This document shows, one piece after another, positions 21,275 through 33,699 of a stretch of 64,000 bases of DNA. Numbering within the stretch: position 1 is the stretch's first letter; each line of letters opens with the position of its first letter. The notes beneath the pieces were generated by a model. That model had not been told where the DNA came from. It did not search any database and saw only the letters and a program-made list of their open reading frames with translations. Both the position numbers and the translations under genes were made by a program. The DNA is from Shinisaurus crocodilurus. Taxonomy: Eukaryota; Chordata; Lepidosauria; Squamata; Shinisauridae. Location of the stretch: assembly GCA_021292165.1 (NCBI GenBank), contig CM037877.1, forward strand, positions 83,793,691-83,857,690. Direction: 5' to 3'.

Positions 21275-21352
21275 CTTGAAGTAGCAGTTAGCTGGACTAA
21301 ATGGCCTCTATGGCCCCCTCCAACTCTATGAATCATTCATTCTATTGTACAC
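21275..21352 (+). mobile_element. CR1-like LINE 3' terminus
   Basis: AGCTGGACTAAATGGCCTCT and CCCTCCAACTCTATGAATC are the sense-strand CR1 end. Only the terminal 80 bases or so are present, on the opposite strand from the larger CR1 piece to the left. Confidence 0.65.
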
Positions 21353-21379
21353 CATTGCTATGATGAATGCAGAGCAAAG

Positions 21380-21905
21380 ATTTTTATTATTTATTATTTA
21401 TTTATTATTAATATTTATTTATCGCCCATCTGGCCGGCAACCGGCCACCCTGGGCGATGTACAACAATAAAATACATAAATACAATAAAATACATTAAAA
21501 CAATATAAAAATTTTAAAATCTTAACCCACCCCATATTCCCGCCTTAACAACCAGGTTTTTAATGAGCGACGGAAGCTCATCAGAGAGGGGGCATGGCGG
21601 AGGTCACTCGGGAGAGAGTTCCACAGTACGGGGGCCGCCACAGAAAAGGCCCTCTTCCTCGTCCCCACCAGTCTAGCTGCTCTGGCTGAAGGGACAAGGA
21701 GAAGGCCATCCGTGGCAGATCTTGTTGAGCGGCCCACTTGGTGTTGCTGGAGACGCTCCTTGAGATAAACTGGACCAGAGCCGTATAGGGTTTTAAAGGT
21801 CAAAACCAACACCTTGAATTCGGCTCGGCAAGCAACTGGTAGCCAGTGCAAATCCTTCATCACTGGCGTGATGTGATCCCAGAAAGATCTGGGAGTTTCT
21901 TTCAT
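21380..21905 (-). mobile_element. LINE ORF2 C-terminus and tail (L2/CR1/Rex1 group)
   Basis: The 127-codon minus frame (21,522-21,905) contains ITPVMKDLHWLPVACRAEFK, TFKTLYGSGPVYLKERL, AFSVAAPVLWNSLPSDLR and SFRRSLKTWLL. This is the typical C-terminal region after the reverse transcriptase in L2/CR1/Rex1-type LINEs. A 3' region with CGCCCATCTGGCCGG and an AT-rich TTTATTATTTATT run follows. The frame is clean but lacks the catalytic domain, so this is a 5'-truncated copy, the usual product of target-primed reverse transcription. A tail of the same kind lies at 35,281-35,350. Confidence 0.85.
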
Positions 21906-22601
21906 TCTCCAGTTGTTACCTGTGTTGGGTGTCAGTGAGCAGTTGATCTCCTATGGGAAAATGTCTCAGCACCAGGAGGTATAACCATTAGGCATGTAAG
22001 CAAAAATAACTCAGCTTATCATGTGACTCAATGAAGGGATCTCAAATGCTACAAACTGGAATGTGAAATACTGAAATTGTGTGAAATTAACTTCCTGCCA
22101 GTTGTGTAGCTATTAAAGGCAAAAGAGCCCTGCCAGGAAAAGGAGGTTGGTAGTAACCTTTAATGACCTTGGTATTGCGTAGTGTCATCTGGTTTACATA
22201 GGCTACCAGACTAGTTTCAGTGCCGCCATAGACAATGTTTAAATATTTTAGCCACTAACTGAAGAAATATTAGGTAGGAATATCATTTTTATATATACTG
22301 ATCAGTGAAAATAACTGAACTGAGCTGTAAATGCTTTGATTCCTAGAATGATGAAAACAATACATGAGAACAAAAGGTAGGTTGCCGGGCTTTCATGGCA
22401 ATCCTTGAAGATATCCCAAGAGTCTGGGCTTGCCTTGACATCAGAAAACAACACCTCTGTAGATCCCACATGATGCTAACGCAGCTGGCCCTTTTCAGTT
22501 TTCATCAGTTCAGAACTAGATAAATGAACTAGCCTTTCACAGAAGTCCTTCTCCCATTGATTATATTTTGCCTCTTCCCACCCCACCCCACCCCACCCCC
22601 A

Positions 22602-22632
<31 letters not shown>

Positions 22633-23520
22633 GCACTTTTATTTCAAGTCATGAAATGGCAACACACTTGGTGAAGGTTCTGATCCCTCATGAATCCAAC
22701 AAAGTTCAATAGACAGAGCCACCCAATCTATAAATAGATCCAGACCTAATGCATTCCTATGCCAGAAAGCATTTCACGCCATTATTAATAATTGGTCTAG
22801 TTCACAGAGCACTTTAAAAGCCAGCTGGGATAATTATCACCTAGTTTTAAAGACAATATAAGCACCCAAATGAGGAAATTGATCATTTTACCTCAGGTGA
22901 CAGATGGCCCTTTCCCACCCACCCCTCCCTATGAATTGATTATCTCCACAGTTGACAAAACACTGGGGGTTTTACTGTAGGAGAGGAGTCAGCTTAAGGC
23001 ACAGGGTGATTAGTCTTCATTTGCACATCTGCAGCGCAATAGGCAGGAATGTCAGAGAAGATAGGCTCAGCCAAAGCCAGTCACTCCAACCTGTGGCAGA
23101 GGCAACCCGCCAGAAGTCTTAAACACTCCCTACTCCTGTTGTGTCACCTGCACAACTGAACTGAGGTCTGTAGGCTCAGCCTGTACTCTTACTGAATGTA
23201 GACTTCACAGAATGAAAAGCAGACAAGCGGATTCACACTGGTTGAAAAATAAAGCCCGCCTGTCCCAATGAAGAACAAACCAGGCAATTTGGTGAGTCTC
23301 TTGAACTTACTGAAATCTTAAGTACATTTCTTTTTTTCTTTTCTTTTTTTAGGGCTGTCAGACCCAGTAAGGGACATGGGTCTTTAATAGTTGGCACAGA
23401 ACAGAGAATTTCGGCAGATTCAGGTTTTCTTAGAATTGTAGCTCTGTGGGTGGAGAAGCTGCACCTGATGGAATTTTCTACTAATGACACAGCTGTTAAA
23501 GCCATCACCTACACTTAAAC
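21906..23520. other. No gene recognised; contains CCCCA and (CA)n runs
   Basis: A CCCCA pentanucleotide run near 22,578-22,600 passes into (CA)n up to 22,629. Nothing else was identified. Confidence 0.5.
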
Positions 23521-25653
23521 TGTGCTAAGTGTAAATCTAGAGGAAACTCAAACATTTTACAGTACTTGCAAATGGAATCTGAAAAATGATATTGTTTGCG
23601 AAGCCAGAAATCAAGTTGTGAATTAATGTTTAGAAATGCCACCTTGACATATCACTGTGGAGTACTAAAACAGTACAGTTAGTTCTCAATTAGTTCTCAG
23701 TTAATCACCTGGGAGTGGAAAGATCTCCCAATCAAATGTGAGAGCTTCCTGATTTAATATAGTTTTCATAGAGTTTTTTCAGCTTCAGTGCCATGGGAAT
23801 GCAAGATTGTCAAAATATGCTGAAAATAGTAATTAAAATATATAATACTGAAAATGGTTTTAAATTATTCGTTTGAAATAATCAGCAATATATGATTTAT
23901 AGTGGCAAGTTTTATGTATCATTCCAGTGATAGTTCAATGTATTGTATTCCAATAACACAATTATTTTCAATTCTTTATATAGATAAGTGTGTGTGTGTG
24001 TGTGTGCACACACACAAAAGTTACTAATTTTATCAATGTATTAAAAAGTTGTTGATGCCAATGGAAAATATGAAATATTAGTGCTTCTGCTGTTTGAAAA
24101 TTCTATCATTGTGCAATTGCATTTCAATGATATAGTTGTATTATTTTTGAAACAACACAGTTTACAAACTATTGAAGCTCTCTTGAATCAAAATATAACT
24201 TGTTGGTCAACAAGGGGGAAAAACACATTGGTTTACTGGAAACTTTTTTTTTTACAATGATTTAAAATAGCAATAGGTGTACATACACTATTATAGAACT
24301 GTTAAAATATACGGTCACAAGCCAGTGAAAGTTAAGCACTGCTAGCACTTACTTATTAAACCATTTATTTAAATGTATTCTTTTTAAGTCAATGGGACTT
24401 TAATGTGCTCAATGTCAACAGATTTGTGCCCTAGGAATCTTAGTTTCCAATATTCGGGTAGGATTACTCAAATTCTGAAAATATTGTCAGTTAACGTAAC
24501 AGTTAATATGGTAAAGAATCAAGTAATGGATGTTATATTTTGACCTTCTTCGACCTGATGCTTTATTTAGTTTCATTGCTACTTTAACAATATTTGAAAA
24601 AAAGTAGGTTTCCTGGACAACCACAGGTAAGTTTAAAATTTGACATGCCAATACAGTTCCATGTTTCCATTATTCTTTCTAGCTGACTGATAATTTAATC
24701 TTTTGCAGATATGTTTCGTTGCTGCTGCTATCTTTAAGCTATTATTCCAATGTTTTAAAATCATCTACTTCAAGGGCATGTTAGCCCTTTAGTTACCGTA
24801 TACATTCCAGAATGAATAAAGCCTTCTGTGGAAGGGTTAAAACAAGAGTAAATAATTGTCACATTAATATTAATTCTATATCATGTGAAATATATTTATT
24901 ATATTTTTTCCCAAGTGTTATTTACAATCTTGGTTGCATTTACTGTTATTGGAAGATATTCCATGCACTTATTTGATAGTTCATTTAATTTCAGTGTAAA
25001 CTTGGGAGGGCAAGAGTCTAATTTTCCTAAAGATCACATGGATCGTTATGCTAAGAGTAGATCCCTTTAAATAAATGGGGCTTCAGTTAGTCATAACTGA
25101 TTTAAGTCCCACTATTGTAGCATGACTAAGTTTGGATCCAACCCAGTTATTATTTCAAAAGGTCCAGAAGATTACTGGGGTTTAATCTGCAACATATTTT
25201 GGAATGTAGTGTTTTTGAGTTTGTTTTGTTGGTTTATTGTTTTTTGTTAAGCTTCCTAATGAACCACTACGGTATAATTTCCTGTCAAACACTCATTTGA
25301 TGAGTTTGTTCTCGTCATAAAACTAAACTGGATTTGCATCAAAATAGTTTAAATCAGTACAGATAAGTTGTAATTTTATGTGAAAATAGTACATGTTATT
25401 TAAAAGCTAAGTTGCCTTCTGCCTATTAACCATGGAAACAACATTTGCTCATTTCATCTCCTGTTTCTCTTTATTAATACAGACATTTTCAAAATATTTG
25501 GTGATTAGAAATTCAGCTCTTACTGCTGCTTTTGATGCCCTTATAATCTCCACAGAAATTTGGAATGTTGTAAACAGAGGATTAAGTTTAAATGAGAAGC
25601 AGCCACTGAAAGAAAAGCCTGTTAAGCAACAAACACCCTGTTCTCATGTGACT

Positions 25654-25688
<35 letters not shown>

Positions 25689-26880
25689 CAAAAGGGGAGA
25701 AAGCTACAAGAAAATATCTGTCAACAAAATTGTCAAAATTCAAAAGAGGTTGAATTTAGCCATATTGTCAGTGGTTTTCTTTCTCAATTATCCATTAATG
25801 GGTTTTTAAAAACTGGATAATCTTGGAGCAAAACATTGTTTTGTGTTATGCAATATGTCCATTTATATTACCTATTAGATGATTAAAACTCTAGCTTTCC
25901 TGTACAAACTGTACATAGAACACACTCTACAAAGGTTTAAAGTGAAAATGTTAGGCATATATGTGGTAAGCTACATTTACCATCAAACTAAAGTATGCAA
26001 AAGTTGCAGTTCGTACCTGATTCTCCAAACTGAAACAGAAGTTTACAGAAAAATTACCGCTCCTTGGACTATGCCAGGCCAAGGGGTAGTCAGCATCTAC
26101 AATCAATAATAGGTTGAAGTATGTGTATACTGTATATACATACTAATAGTTCACTAATTTAGTTTTTATTGCTATCGTTATCTTACAGCCAAGCAAATCT
26201 CCAGAGGGAAATGCACAAATCTGTGTTTCTTAGAAGTTAAAGTTGCATCTTATACAACATTAGAAGAACTGCTTTTACTTTTATGATAAGGAAGTCTCAG
26301 ACTGAGTGAAAAGCATGCACTGAGTACCATAAAACATCAGCAACAAAAATCCAAGTACATCAATAGTTTTGTCAGGTTAGCAACATGCGTAAATCAGAGT
26401 TAGCCTTTTTATTTGGAATTATACAAGTTTTTGTTTCATACTCTGTCCCACTTCTTCACAAATACTTTTAGCAGACAGAGAAATTTTGAGTGAAAGCATT
26501 TAAGTATTGAAATGTGGTCAAGCATTTAAACAAAGACATAAAAGCACATAATAAAAGATATTGCCAGCCTCTCATACATCATGGTTTGGGTTAAGATACA
26601 GAGGACATGCTCAGTATATGGAAACAGACTGAGACATATGTAACGGTTCTTTCACACATGAAAAATAACTCGTGCAAAGTTGCAGATGTAGGTATGGGAG
26701 ATTTTAGCAGTGATCCAGTCCTCTGTAACAAACACAGACCTTTGGCCAGCTAAAAACTAGAAACCAGAGAATATGTTTCACTCAGTCAACTTCTTTCTAC
26801 CTTCCTTAGCATTCCAAACCAATGATCCAATCCCACAACATGGCACGCATCTAACCTAGGAAACACAATCTTCTGTTCCT
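23521..26880. other. Repeat-poor AT-rich stretch; candidate non-coding conservation
   Basis: About 3.3 kb has no recognisable transposon apart from (TG)n near 23,991-24,006 and (AC)n at 25,657-25,686. In a window otherwise crowded with repeats this is notable. Open frames are short and without recognisable domains. Whether it holds enhancers or conserved non-coding elements cannot be told from one sequence. Confidence 0.35.
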
Positions 26881-26890
26881 AAACTTTATA

Positions 26891-26970
26891 CCAGCCTTCC
26901 CCAACCTGGTGCCCTCCAAATGGGTTGGCTTGGACTACAACTCCCATCATTCAGCTGAGAAAGACTGCTT
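26891..26970. mobile_element. hAT-type MITE family C (partial)
   Basis: CCAGCCTTCCCCAACCTGGT, GCCCTCCAAATGGGTTGG and TTGGACTACAACTCCCATCA form the left half. The right half is lost after CAGCTGAGAAAG. Confidence 0.75.
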
Positions 26971-27270
26971 TATACACACACTCCTTGCATAGTCCATAGT
27001 TACGATTCCAAAGACCTGAGTGCATTCCCCCCCCCCCCCGAGTGGCATTTCTCTGTACCTTTTTGGACCAATTCAGCACTACTACGGAACATAATACCTA
27101 ATGCATTCCCCAAGGATGGAACTTTGGTACTCAAGAGAAGTGTTTTGCATCAACCATATGGAAGAATATTCTGAGAAGGCCTGTTGAATTGAATATATTG
27201 AGCTAATATCTTAACTATCTGTTAAGTTAAAATGAGCACAAAGGAGATTTAACATTTTTATTTATCCACC

Positions 27271-27358
27271 CCAGCCTTCTCCAACCTCGCCATGCAAGCT
27301 GGAAATTATGGGAGTTGTAGTCCAACACATCTGGAAGGCTCCAGGTTGGGGAAAGCTG
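27271..27358. mobile_element. hAT-type MITE family C (internally deleted)
   Basis: CCAGCCTTCTCCAACCTCGC opens the copy, and TGGGAGTTGTAGTCCAACAC and CTCCAGGTTGGGGAAAGCTG close it. The central part is shortened. Confidence 0.75.
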
Positions 27359-28230
27359 ATCTAACCAATGACTGACCAATAGACTTATGTTGTTCTGATA
27401 TGTTTTGAAGATGCCCCTCTTACTTGCTTGTGAAATACTACTTGCTCTTCATTTGTTGTGTTTGGCTGGCCACATAGTGGCATTACACCCTAGAAAGATG
27501 GCATCTTTCTACACTTAAAGCATCAGAGTCCACGATAGCTCAGATGCAACCAGTTTTTTCAAAAAGGAATGGAATATTTTTTTTCCTTAATGAAAAAAGG
27601 ATATTCAGAATGACAGATATTTCAGATTATTAGGGTAGCTCAGAGAGTAGCACTTCAAATTCCTAGGCTTATGGTGACTAGGTGCAAAAGGGTATTTTAG
27701 CAGTTGCAGCTTTTCATGCAGGGATGAGGAATGCACCTACTCTAATTCCATTTTTTATACAAAAAAGGCACAGGAGCCCTGCGATCTAATGCATCTGGCC
27801 ATTTTAAACTTCAGCGACTGTTAAAATCTTTTTTCTGATTCAAATTAATAAACACCTAGCAAACCACTTCCTTTTGGATAGAGAAATATATGCAGAGATA
27901 ATTATTTTCTAGTTAACACAAGGTACTGCAAAGTCTAGTTACCAAGGCAAGCCAAAAAAGAAAAAAAGAAAGATGGATGAACATATTGTTAAAAGAATTA
28001 CAAAAACAATAAAATATTCTTCAAATATTTCAGAAGCAACAAACGACAGGGAGGTGGTTAGACAACAAAGGGGCGAAAGGGTTACTAACACTAGGGGAGA
28101 AATTGCAAATAAGCGGAATGAACGATTTGTCTTGATCTTTGCTACAGAACATGCTGGACAGACAGAGACCCAGGCCTGAAGCACCCCTTTTTTTCCAGGG
28201 AGGAAATCTGAAGAACTAAGCCATGGTGCA
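27359..28230. other. No gene recognised
   Basis: No repeat or coding homology was recognised in this stretch. The frames of 104 codons (27,939-28,253) and 68 codons are low-complexity. Confidence 0.5.
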
Positions 28231-28822
28231 GCCAGGGCCAGACTGTGGGGCACAGGTCAGGGCCCCCAGAGTCTGGAGGGTCCCCAGAGTCTGGAGGGTC
28301 CCCAAACAGCCCCCTGAATTGGTGATGGCTCCTTCCCTCTCTCCCTGTCTTTCTAGGCTGGTCTGGCCCCACTAGCAAAAAAAGTGCTGTGGCCTGAAAG
28401 CCCCACGGCACACCATTTTAAAAGAGAACTTTTTAAAACTTACATTTTAAGTAGCAGCAATGTGAATCGATCAGATGCTGTCTTTGTGGGGGCGCAGGAA
28501 TGACATAAGGACTGCCCCTTCACCATTCCTGTGCCTTCATTGGCTGTGTTCCCCAGAAGGCAGCGTGTCATTGGTTCAGATCACTGCTACTCAAAATGTA
28601 AGTTTAAAAAAGCTTAATTTTAGAATGGTGCAGCAGGTTAGGTGGAGCAGGAGCTGTTTGAGCTGCCGCCACCACCACCAGTTGTTTTGTTTTGTTTTTA
28701 AAAGGGGGGGAAGGGCTGGTTGGCGGTGGCGGCAGGGGGGCTGGGAAAGCCTTGGTGGTGAGCCTTGCCCCTGGGAAAGCAACTTACCCAGGGCCCCCTC
28801 AAAGCTAGCTGTGCCCCTGGAA
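28231..28822. mobile_element. Possible hAT-like element bounded by CAGGGCCAG and GCCCCTGG
   Basis: The left boundary CCAGGGCCAGACTGTGGGG resembles the CAGGGCCAGC terminus of family B. The right boundary AGCTGTGCCCCTGG is a weak inverse. A 19-base unit (CCCAGAGTCTGGAGGGTCC) is repeated in tandem near 28,266-28,303. The 139-codon frame at 28,475-28,894 has no recognisable domain. Confidence 0.35.
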
Positions 28823-29523
28823 CAGACAGAGTCAAATGAACTGACAAGAGATAAAGTTCCAGTGCTAATTGATACATTAAAAATTAACAAGTAACTGGGT
28901 CCAGATGGCATCTACCAGACATGCTACTTAACAAAGCTTCCTTACCAGAGGATTGGAAAGTAGCCAACAACATAACATTCATTACAGGGTGGCTATTACA
29001 GACAGGCCTGTTAATCTAACTTTTGTCCCAGGTAGATTGGAGGAAAGCATTATTAAACATGTAGAAAAACAAGCCCTGCTGAAGATGAATCAGCATGACT
29101 TCTGGAAAGTCCTGCCTCACCAAACTTTTGTGTCAAGAAGTACATACAGAAAAGTATTCTGGTACATATTTTATACCTGCATTTGCCAAAGGTTTGTGAC
29201 AAAATTTCTTACCTGGAGTAAGCTTAGGAGGCATGGGATAAAAGAGCAGTCGCTCTTATGAATCAGTAAATTGGCAGTTCTTACAAAGGATATAAAATCA
29301 AGCAATTGGCCCTTCCCTTCCTGAAGGATCTGTATTGGGACCACTACTATTTAATTTATTTATAAGTGATTGGGATCTGGGGTAAGCCGCAAAGCAGCTA
29401 GGCTTGTAGATGTCCCCAAATTATTCAGGATGGTGAACTGAAAACACAAGTGGACTGCAAAAAACTCCCAAAGTATCTTTCCAAACTGAGTGAATGGGCA
29501 ACAAAATGGCAAATGAGGTTTAA

Positions 29524-29640
29524 GGCACAATCCTATGTGTGTTTAGACAGAAAAAAAGTCCTAGAACTCCCAGCATTCCCTAGTCAGCCATGCTGGGAGT
29601 TGTAGGACTTTTTTTAATGTCCAAACATAGGATTGTGCCC
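29524..29640. mobile_element. Palindromic MITE with TTAA target duplication
   Basis: GGCACAATCCTATG at the left is inverted as CATAGGATTGTGCCC at the right. TTAA stands on both sides (29,520-29,523 and 29,641-29,644). The interior is a second fold-back, GTCCTAGAACTCCCAGCAT with its inverse. The element interrupts the CR1 reading frame: removing it and one TTAA makes the CR1 sequence continuous. TTAA duplication is the hallmark of piggyBac transposition, but the termini begin GGG rather than the usual CCC, so the superfamily is inferred. Confidence 0.75.
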
Positions 29641-30710
29641 TTAATGTCTGTAAGTGTAAAGTGATGCACAATCAGGCATATACACTGATGGGGTCTGAAG
29701 TGGCAATCACTAAGCAAGAAAGTGAACTTGCAGTTGTGGCGGATAGCTCAACGAAAATGTCATGCTGTGGAAATGGTTAAAAAGGCAAATTCCATGTATT
29801 AGGAAAGGAACAGAAAACCCAACCCCCAATGGTCATTATGGCAATGCCTTTATATAAATGTAGTCACTTTTTGAATACTGTGTTTAGATCTTGTTGCCTC
29901 ATCTCAAAAAGGATATTATAAAACTTAAACAGGTGTGGAAAAGCAACCATAATGACCAAGGTGTTTACTGGGGCCTCTTGGAGCATCTTCTGTATGAGGA
30001 AAAAGATTTAAAGCATTTGGAGCTTTTTAGTTTAGAAAAAAGTCCACCAAGCAGAGACATAATAAGCTATGTTAAGACGTTGCATTAAACATATGTACAA
30101 GCAGTGTACTGTGTACATGTGCTTGTTTGCATATTAGGTGATTCTCGTGGTACCATCTACATGTATTCAGTTGTTTATGATTACGTATGCCGATGTAAGC
30201 AAGGTCATAGATAGTGGTATACCACTCAGTATCACAGAGGGAATGAGGCAAAAAATAGGGATGCAGGAAATGCTACAAAACAGTATGGACCAGCAATATA
30301 TGTTGGGTATACAAATAGAACTTCTCTACATTGCTAATTTATACTTTGGAAAACAACAACACACATGAATATGCAGTTACTGCACATTCAGTCTAAACAA
30401 ATGCATACAAATAATATGAACTTGCATAGAAGTGAACAATGATTGCCCCCAAAGATTTATTCAGGTTATCCCATGCATGCTTACTTTCCATACAAATGCT
30501 TGTACAATCATCCTTAAAACCATTTCTATACTTTTACCTGGACACACATACAAGGTAATGTCCACACAGGGCTATAGATATTTGTAAAATCATGAATGGT
30601 CTGGAGAAAGTAGATAGGATGGGGGGGACACTCCATCACTCATAATACTAGAACTTGGGGGTTTGCAATGAAATAGATGGCCTGTTGATTCAGGACAAAC
30701 AAATGAAAGT

Positions 30711-30713
<3 letters not shown>

Positions 30714-30748
<35 letters not shown>
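30714..30748. repeat. (AC)n microsatellite
   Basis: The AC run starts within the CR1 3' part, where the expected sequence is CTTCACACAG. It may have grown from that motif. Confidence 0.85.
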
Positions 30749-30752
<4 letters not shown>

Positions 30753-30767
30753 TGATTAATTCAGGGA

Positions 30768-31255
30768 GGCCTGGGTAAAGAATAGGTCTTTTAAATTGGC
30801 ACCTGAAGCATGGTACAGTTGGTGCCTTCAGATGCCAGAGGGGAGCTCATTCCATAAATTGGGCACCACCACAGAGAAAGCCCACTGCCTGTGCCTGGTT
30901 GCTGTGAGATGGCAGTGTGCAGGTTGTGGTACAACCAACAAGGCCTCCTCTGATGATCTTAATGATCACATAGGTCTGTATTGGGGAAGGCGGTCTGCCA
31001 GATATCCTGGTCCCAAGCTGTTCAGGGCTTTATGTGCCAACAGCAAGACCTTGTATTTGGCTCAGTAGCTAATAAGTAGCAAGTGCAGTTGCTTCGACAC
31101 TGGGGTATTATGTGCATGGCCAGGTGTCCCATTCAGCATCCTGGCAGCTGCGTTCTGCACTAGCTGTAGCTTCTGGACCAAGCTTGAGGGTCACCCCCCA
31201 CATAAAGTGCATTACAGTAATCTAAACATTAGGTATTACCAAAGGGTATTAGTCA
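30768..31255 (-). mobile_element. LINE ORF2 C-terminal fragment (L2/CR1 group)
   Basis: The + strand text GCTGTTCAGGGCTTTATGTG, AGCAAGACCTTGTATTTGGC and GCTTCGACACTGGGGTATTA aligns in order with the antisense of the LINE at 21,522-21,905. There the matching + strand text is AGGGTTTTAAAGGTCAAAAC, then CACCTTGAATTCGGC, then ATCACTGGCGTGATG. It is therefore a minus-strand LINE piece, longer on its 5' side than that copy and more decayed, with no continuous frame. Confidence 0.7.
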
Positions 31256-31290
31256 TGATAGGTAGATGTAATTTCCATGTTCAGAGGCAT

Positions 31291-31571
31291 CAGGGCCAGC
31301 CCATTACATCTTGCTGCCTGAGAAGCAGCAGCAGCAGCAGCAAATGATGTGCCCCCCTTGAGTCAAGGTGCACAGTACCTAAGGTTGGTCAAGTTATTTT
31401 GGTGCCTGAGCCAGAAAATCCCACAGGTGCTTCTCCCCCTTCCTAGCAGTAAACAGAACATAAAAATCAATTAAATAACTAACAATTTGCTGACCTTTCA
31501 AAAAAACCAGTAATCAGTTACCGATATGTGAGGTGGCGTCTTCATTTTGCCTAATGGTAGGGCTGGCCCAA
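31291..31571. mobile_element. hAT-like element, family B (diverged)
   Basis: CAGGGCCAGCCCATTACATC starts the element and GTAGGGCTGGCCC ends it, matching the termini of the copies at 36,099 and 44,901. A GCA trinucleotide run lies at 31,326-31,341. The right terminal CTG is lost and no target duplication is visible. Confidence 0.6.
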
Positions 31572-31584
31572 TACCGGCTGCTGT

Positions 31585-31692
31585 TGCTTCATGCCCTGCT
31601 TGTGAGCTTCCCATAGTATTTGTTACTGGCTGGCCACTGTAGGAAACATGATGCTAGACTAGATGAAGTAGGGCTCTTCTTATGTTCTTTGA
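31585..31692 (+). mobile_element. CR1 LINE 3' untranslated fragment
   Basis: CTGGCTGGCCACTGTAGGAA, ATGCTAGACTAGATG and AGGGCTCTTCTTATGTTCTT follow the sense-strand CR1 3' region. The antisense of the same region is seen at 45,560-45,620. Confidence 0.7.
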
Positions 31693-33699
31693 CAAGGAAT
31701 TAAGGCATGATAAGCAAATGTCAAACACATCTCTGGATCCATCAGTTGGAAAATACTGTAGAGTTGACAGTACAATTGAACGTTGCTTACGTTGCTGAAG
31801 GTTCTCAAGTGTTATGCTTAATCAACCGTTTAGCCCCTTTCAAGTGTTTTAATGCATGTGTTTTAATGCATGGAGAGCAGCAGGTTCCATCCCAATGCAT
31901 GCAAATTCATTATACTGTTTGAAAAGACCCCTGTGGATATGGCTGGTCTGGATGTTCTGAGAGCTCTTCTCCATGTGTTCAGGATCTGGTGAAAAGCAGG
32001 GGACCTGGATCATTTTAGACAGTATAATCAATACACACATATTGGGGTAGGGCCTATTATCACAGTTTAACCCCTTATGTCTGTTCATTGTATGTGTGTT
32101 CATTTTCAGAAACGTTAAAAATGTTTGAAAACTTTCTTTCTTTCTTGGAATGGCAGCATTAACTCTTTCTAGCATCATGTTAATTCATAGATTCAATTCC
32201 TTGACTAACAAATCAGAGACTGGAACTAGTTTCTAAAAACCAGTAGTACCAGTTTACACTATTGGCATAACGTAACTAGCACTACGTCAGTTATGTAAGT
32301 GGAGCAGCAGCACTGGATACTGCTCATAGGTCCTAGGACAGAAAACCAGGAATATGTTCCACATTATATTTTTGTTCTTCCTGGTCCAATTGTATTTTGG
32401 AGACAAAACTATCTAGCCAGTGCTGGCATGGCTATTTGTAGATTTCCAGGTCATTGCTGAAATAAATATACTGATGGAAAACTAAGGCTGAAATCCTTTA
32501 CCTACTTACTTAGGAGTGAGCCCCATTGACTTACTTCTGAATAGACATGCACTATAAGTTTCTACCTCAAAATAGGTGCTCAGCTGGGCCACATTGTACA
32601 ATTTTGTCATACCTGTATTAATTCTTACAGAATTATCACCTTAGAAAATTAATTATTCCTTCAAATTATCAGGCCAGAGAATATGTTTCTGAAAGTATTC
32701 CCTCTTGAATTCCTGTTTGCATTCTTTAGCTGTAATACTCATTTAAATAATCCTGCATACTAACTGGGCTGGAAACTATTAAGTTGCTTGCAAATTAATA
32801 CTACACTTTCTGCTTAGCTGATAACTGCTCTGTACTTTCTGCAATCTAATCATTAACATTTATGGTGGCAATAGTAGGTGAGAAATTGCTCAAAATGTTC
32901 AAACTGGCCATGAAAATTCCTCAGACAGATGTTAACATGGGGATGGTACATCGAAACTGAAATGAGCTAGATGAAAACTGAGCTGTATCTATTTACATAC
33001 CAAGAGGTCAACAGAGTTTTCATTGTGGCAGAAAAAATGTAGGAAAATAGTGAGATTCTGGCATTCCATCTTGCCTCTGGTATCCTGTGGTTAATGTTCA
33101 TTTTTAGCAAAATCTTTGCCTATTGATTTTGGTTGAGGATGGGGGTTTTTTTGTGTGGTATTCTTTCTTTGCTTCTTATGTTCCCTTCCCATCAGAGTTA
33201 TATTTTCCATTAATCATTCCTCCCAACCACCACCTTACTTCAACCAGATGCACACCATTTCCTTTAAAAGCAAAAAACAGGTCCACTTCATCAATAACAA
33301 GGGGATTCCTTTCTGCAGTTTTCATATGTTCTGCTCGCTTCGATAACTATAATTCTTCTAGCTTCCTGTTGCATTACTTGAAAAGCACAATCATGTAGCA
33401 ATAATAAGATATTGCAGAGCTTACCCCCATAGGCAGAGGCACAAGACTCCAGGTGCCCAGCCGTTATTGGTAACTGAAGAACTGGATCTGATAAGCAGCA
33501 GTGGGAATTTGCTGAAGAGACCACAAAATAGGTTTTCTACCACTTCCATGTATGCTGCTCTATATAGCATATTGTTCTTCACACACATGTGAATTTGTAA
33601 GAGGTATGGTTAAGCAACATGAAGGTGTGATCAAGAGGGTGTGGCCAGGCAACCAAAGGGCATGGTCAGGTACAAAAGTTATTAGAGGAAACACACAAA
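31693..33699. other. No gene recognised; one small MITE fragment
   Basis: A piece of the GCAATCCTATGCATG family lies near 32,484-32,556 (GGCTGAAATCC, CTTAGGAGTGAGCCCC, TGAATAGACATGCAC). Nothing else was recognised. The open frames near 33,123-33,398 have no recognisable domain. Confidence 0.5.

Larger units (their letters stand above)
28830..30765 (+). mobile_element. CR1-type LINE ORF2 remnant with insertions
   Basis: The translated pieces follow the order of the CR1 reverse transcriptase. 29,319-29,370 reads GSVLGPLLFNLFISD, an RT motif. A WATKWQMRF segment near 29,490 is followed, after the MITE, by VCKCKVMHN and GSEVAITKQESELAVVADSS. 29,891-30,040 gives PHLKKDIIKLKQV...LEHLLYEEKDL...LELFSLEK. 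30,585-30,640 reads KIMNGLEKVDRM. Frameshifts and stops occur throughout, and the CR1 block is interrupted by a MITE at 29,524 and by about 480 unassigned bases at 30,060-30,540. It cannot encode an active enzyme. Confidence 0.8.

Noticed and set aside
21522..21905. Intact active LINE
   Set aside because: The frame is clean but holds only the C-terminal region. The endonuclease and reverse transcriptase are missing, so the copy is 5'-truncated.
28475..28894. 139-codon frame near the CR1 remnant
   Set aside because: It spans a repeat-rich region with tandem 19-base units nearby and has no match to the CR1 protein pattern, which starts downstream.
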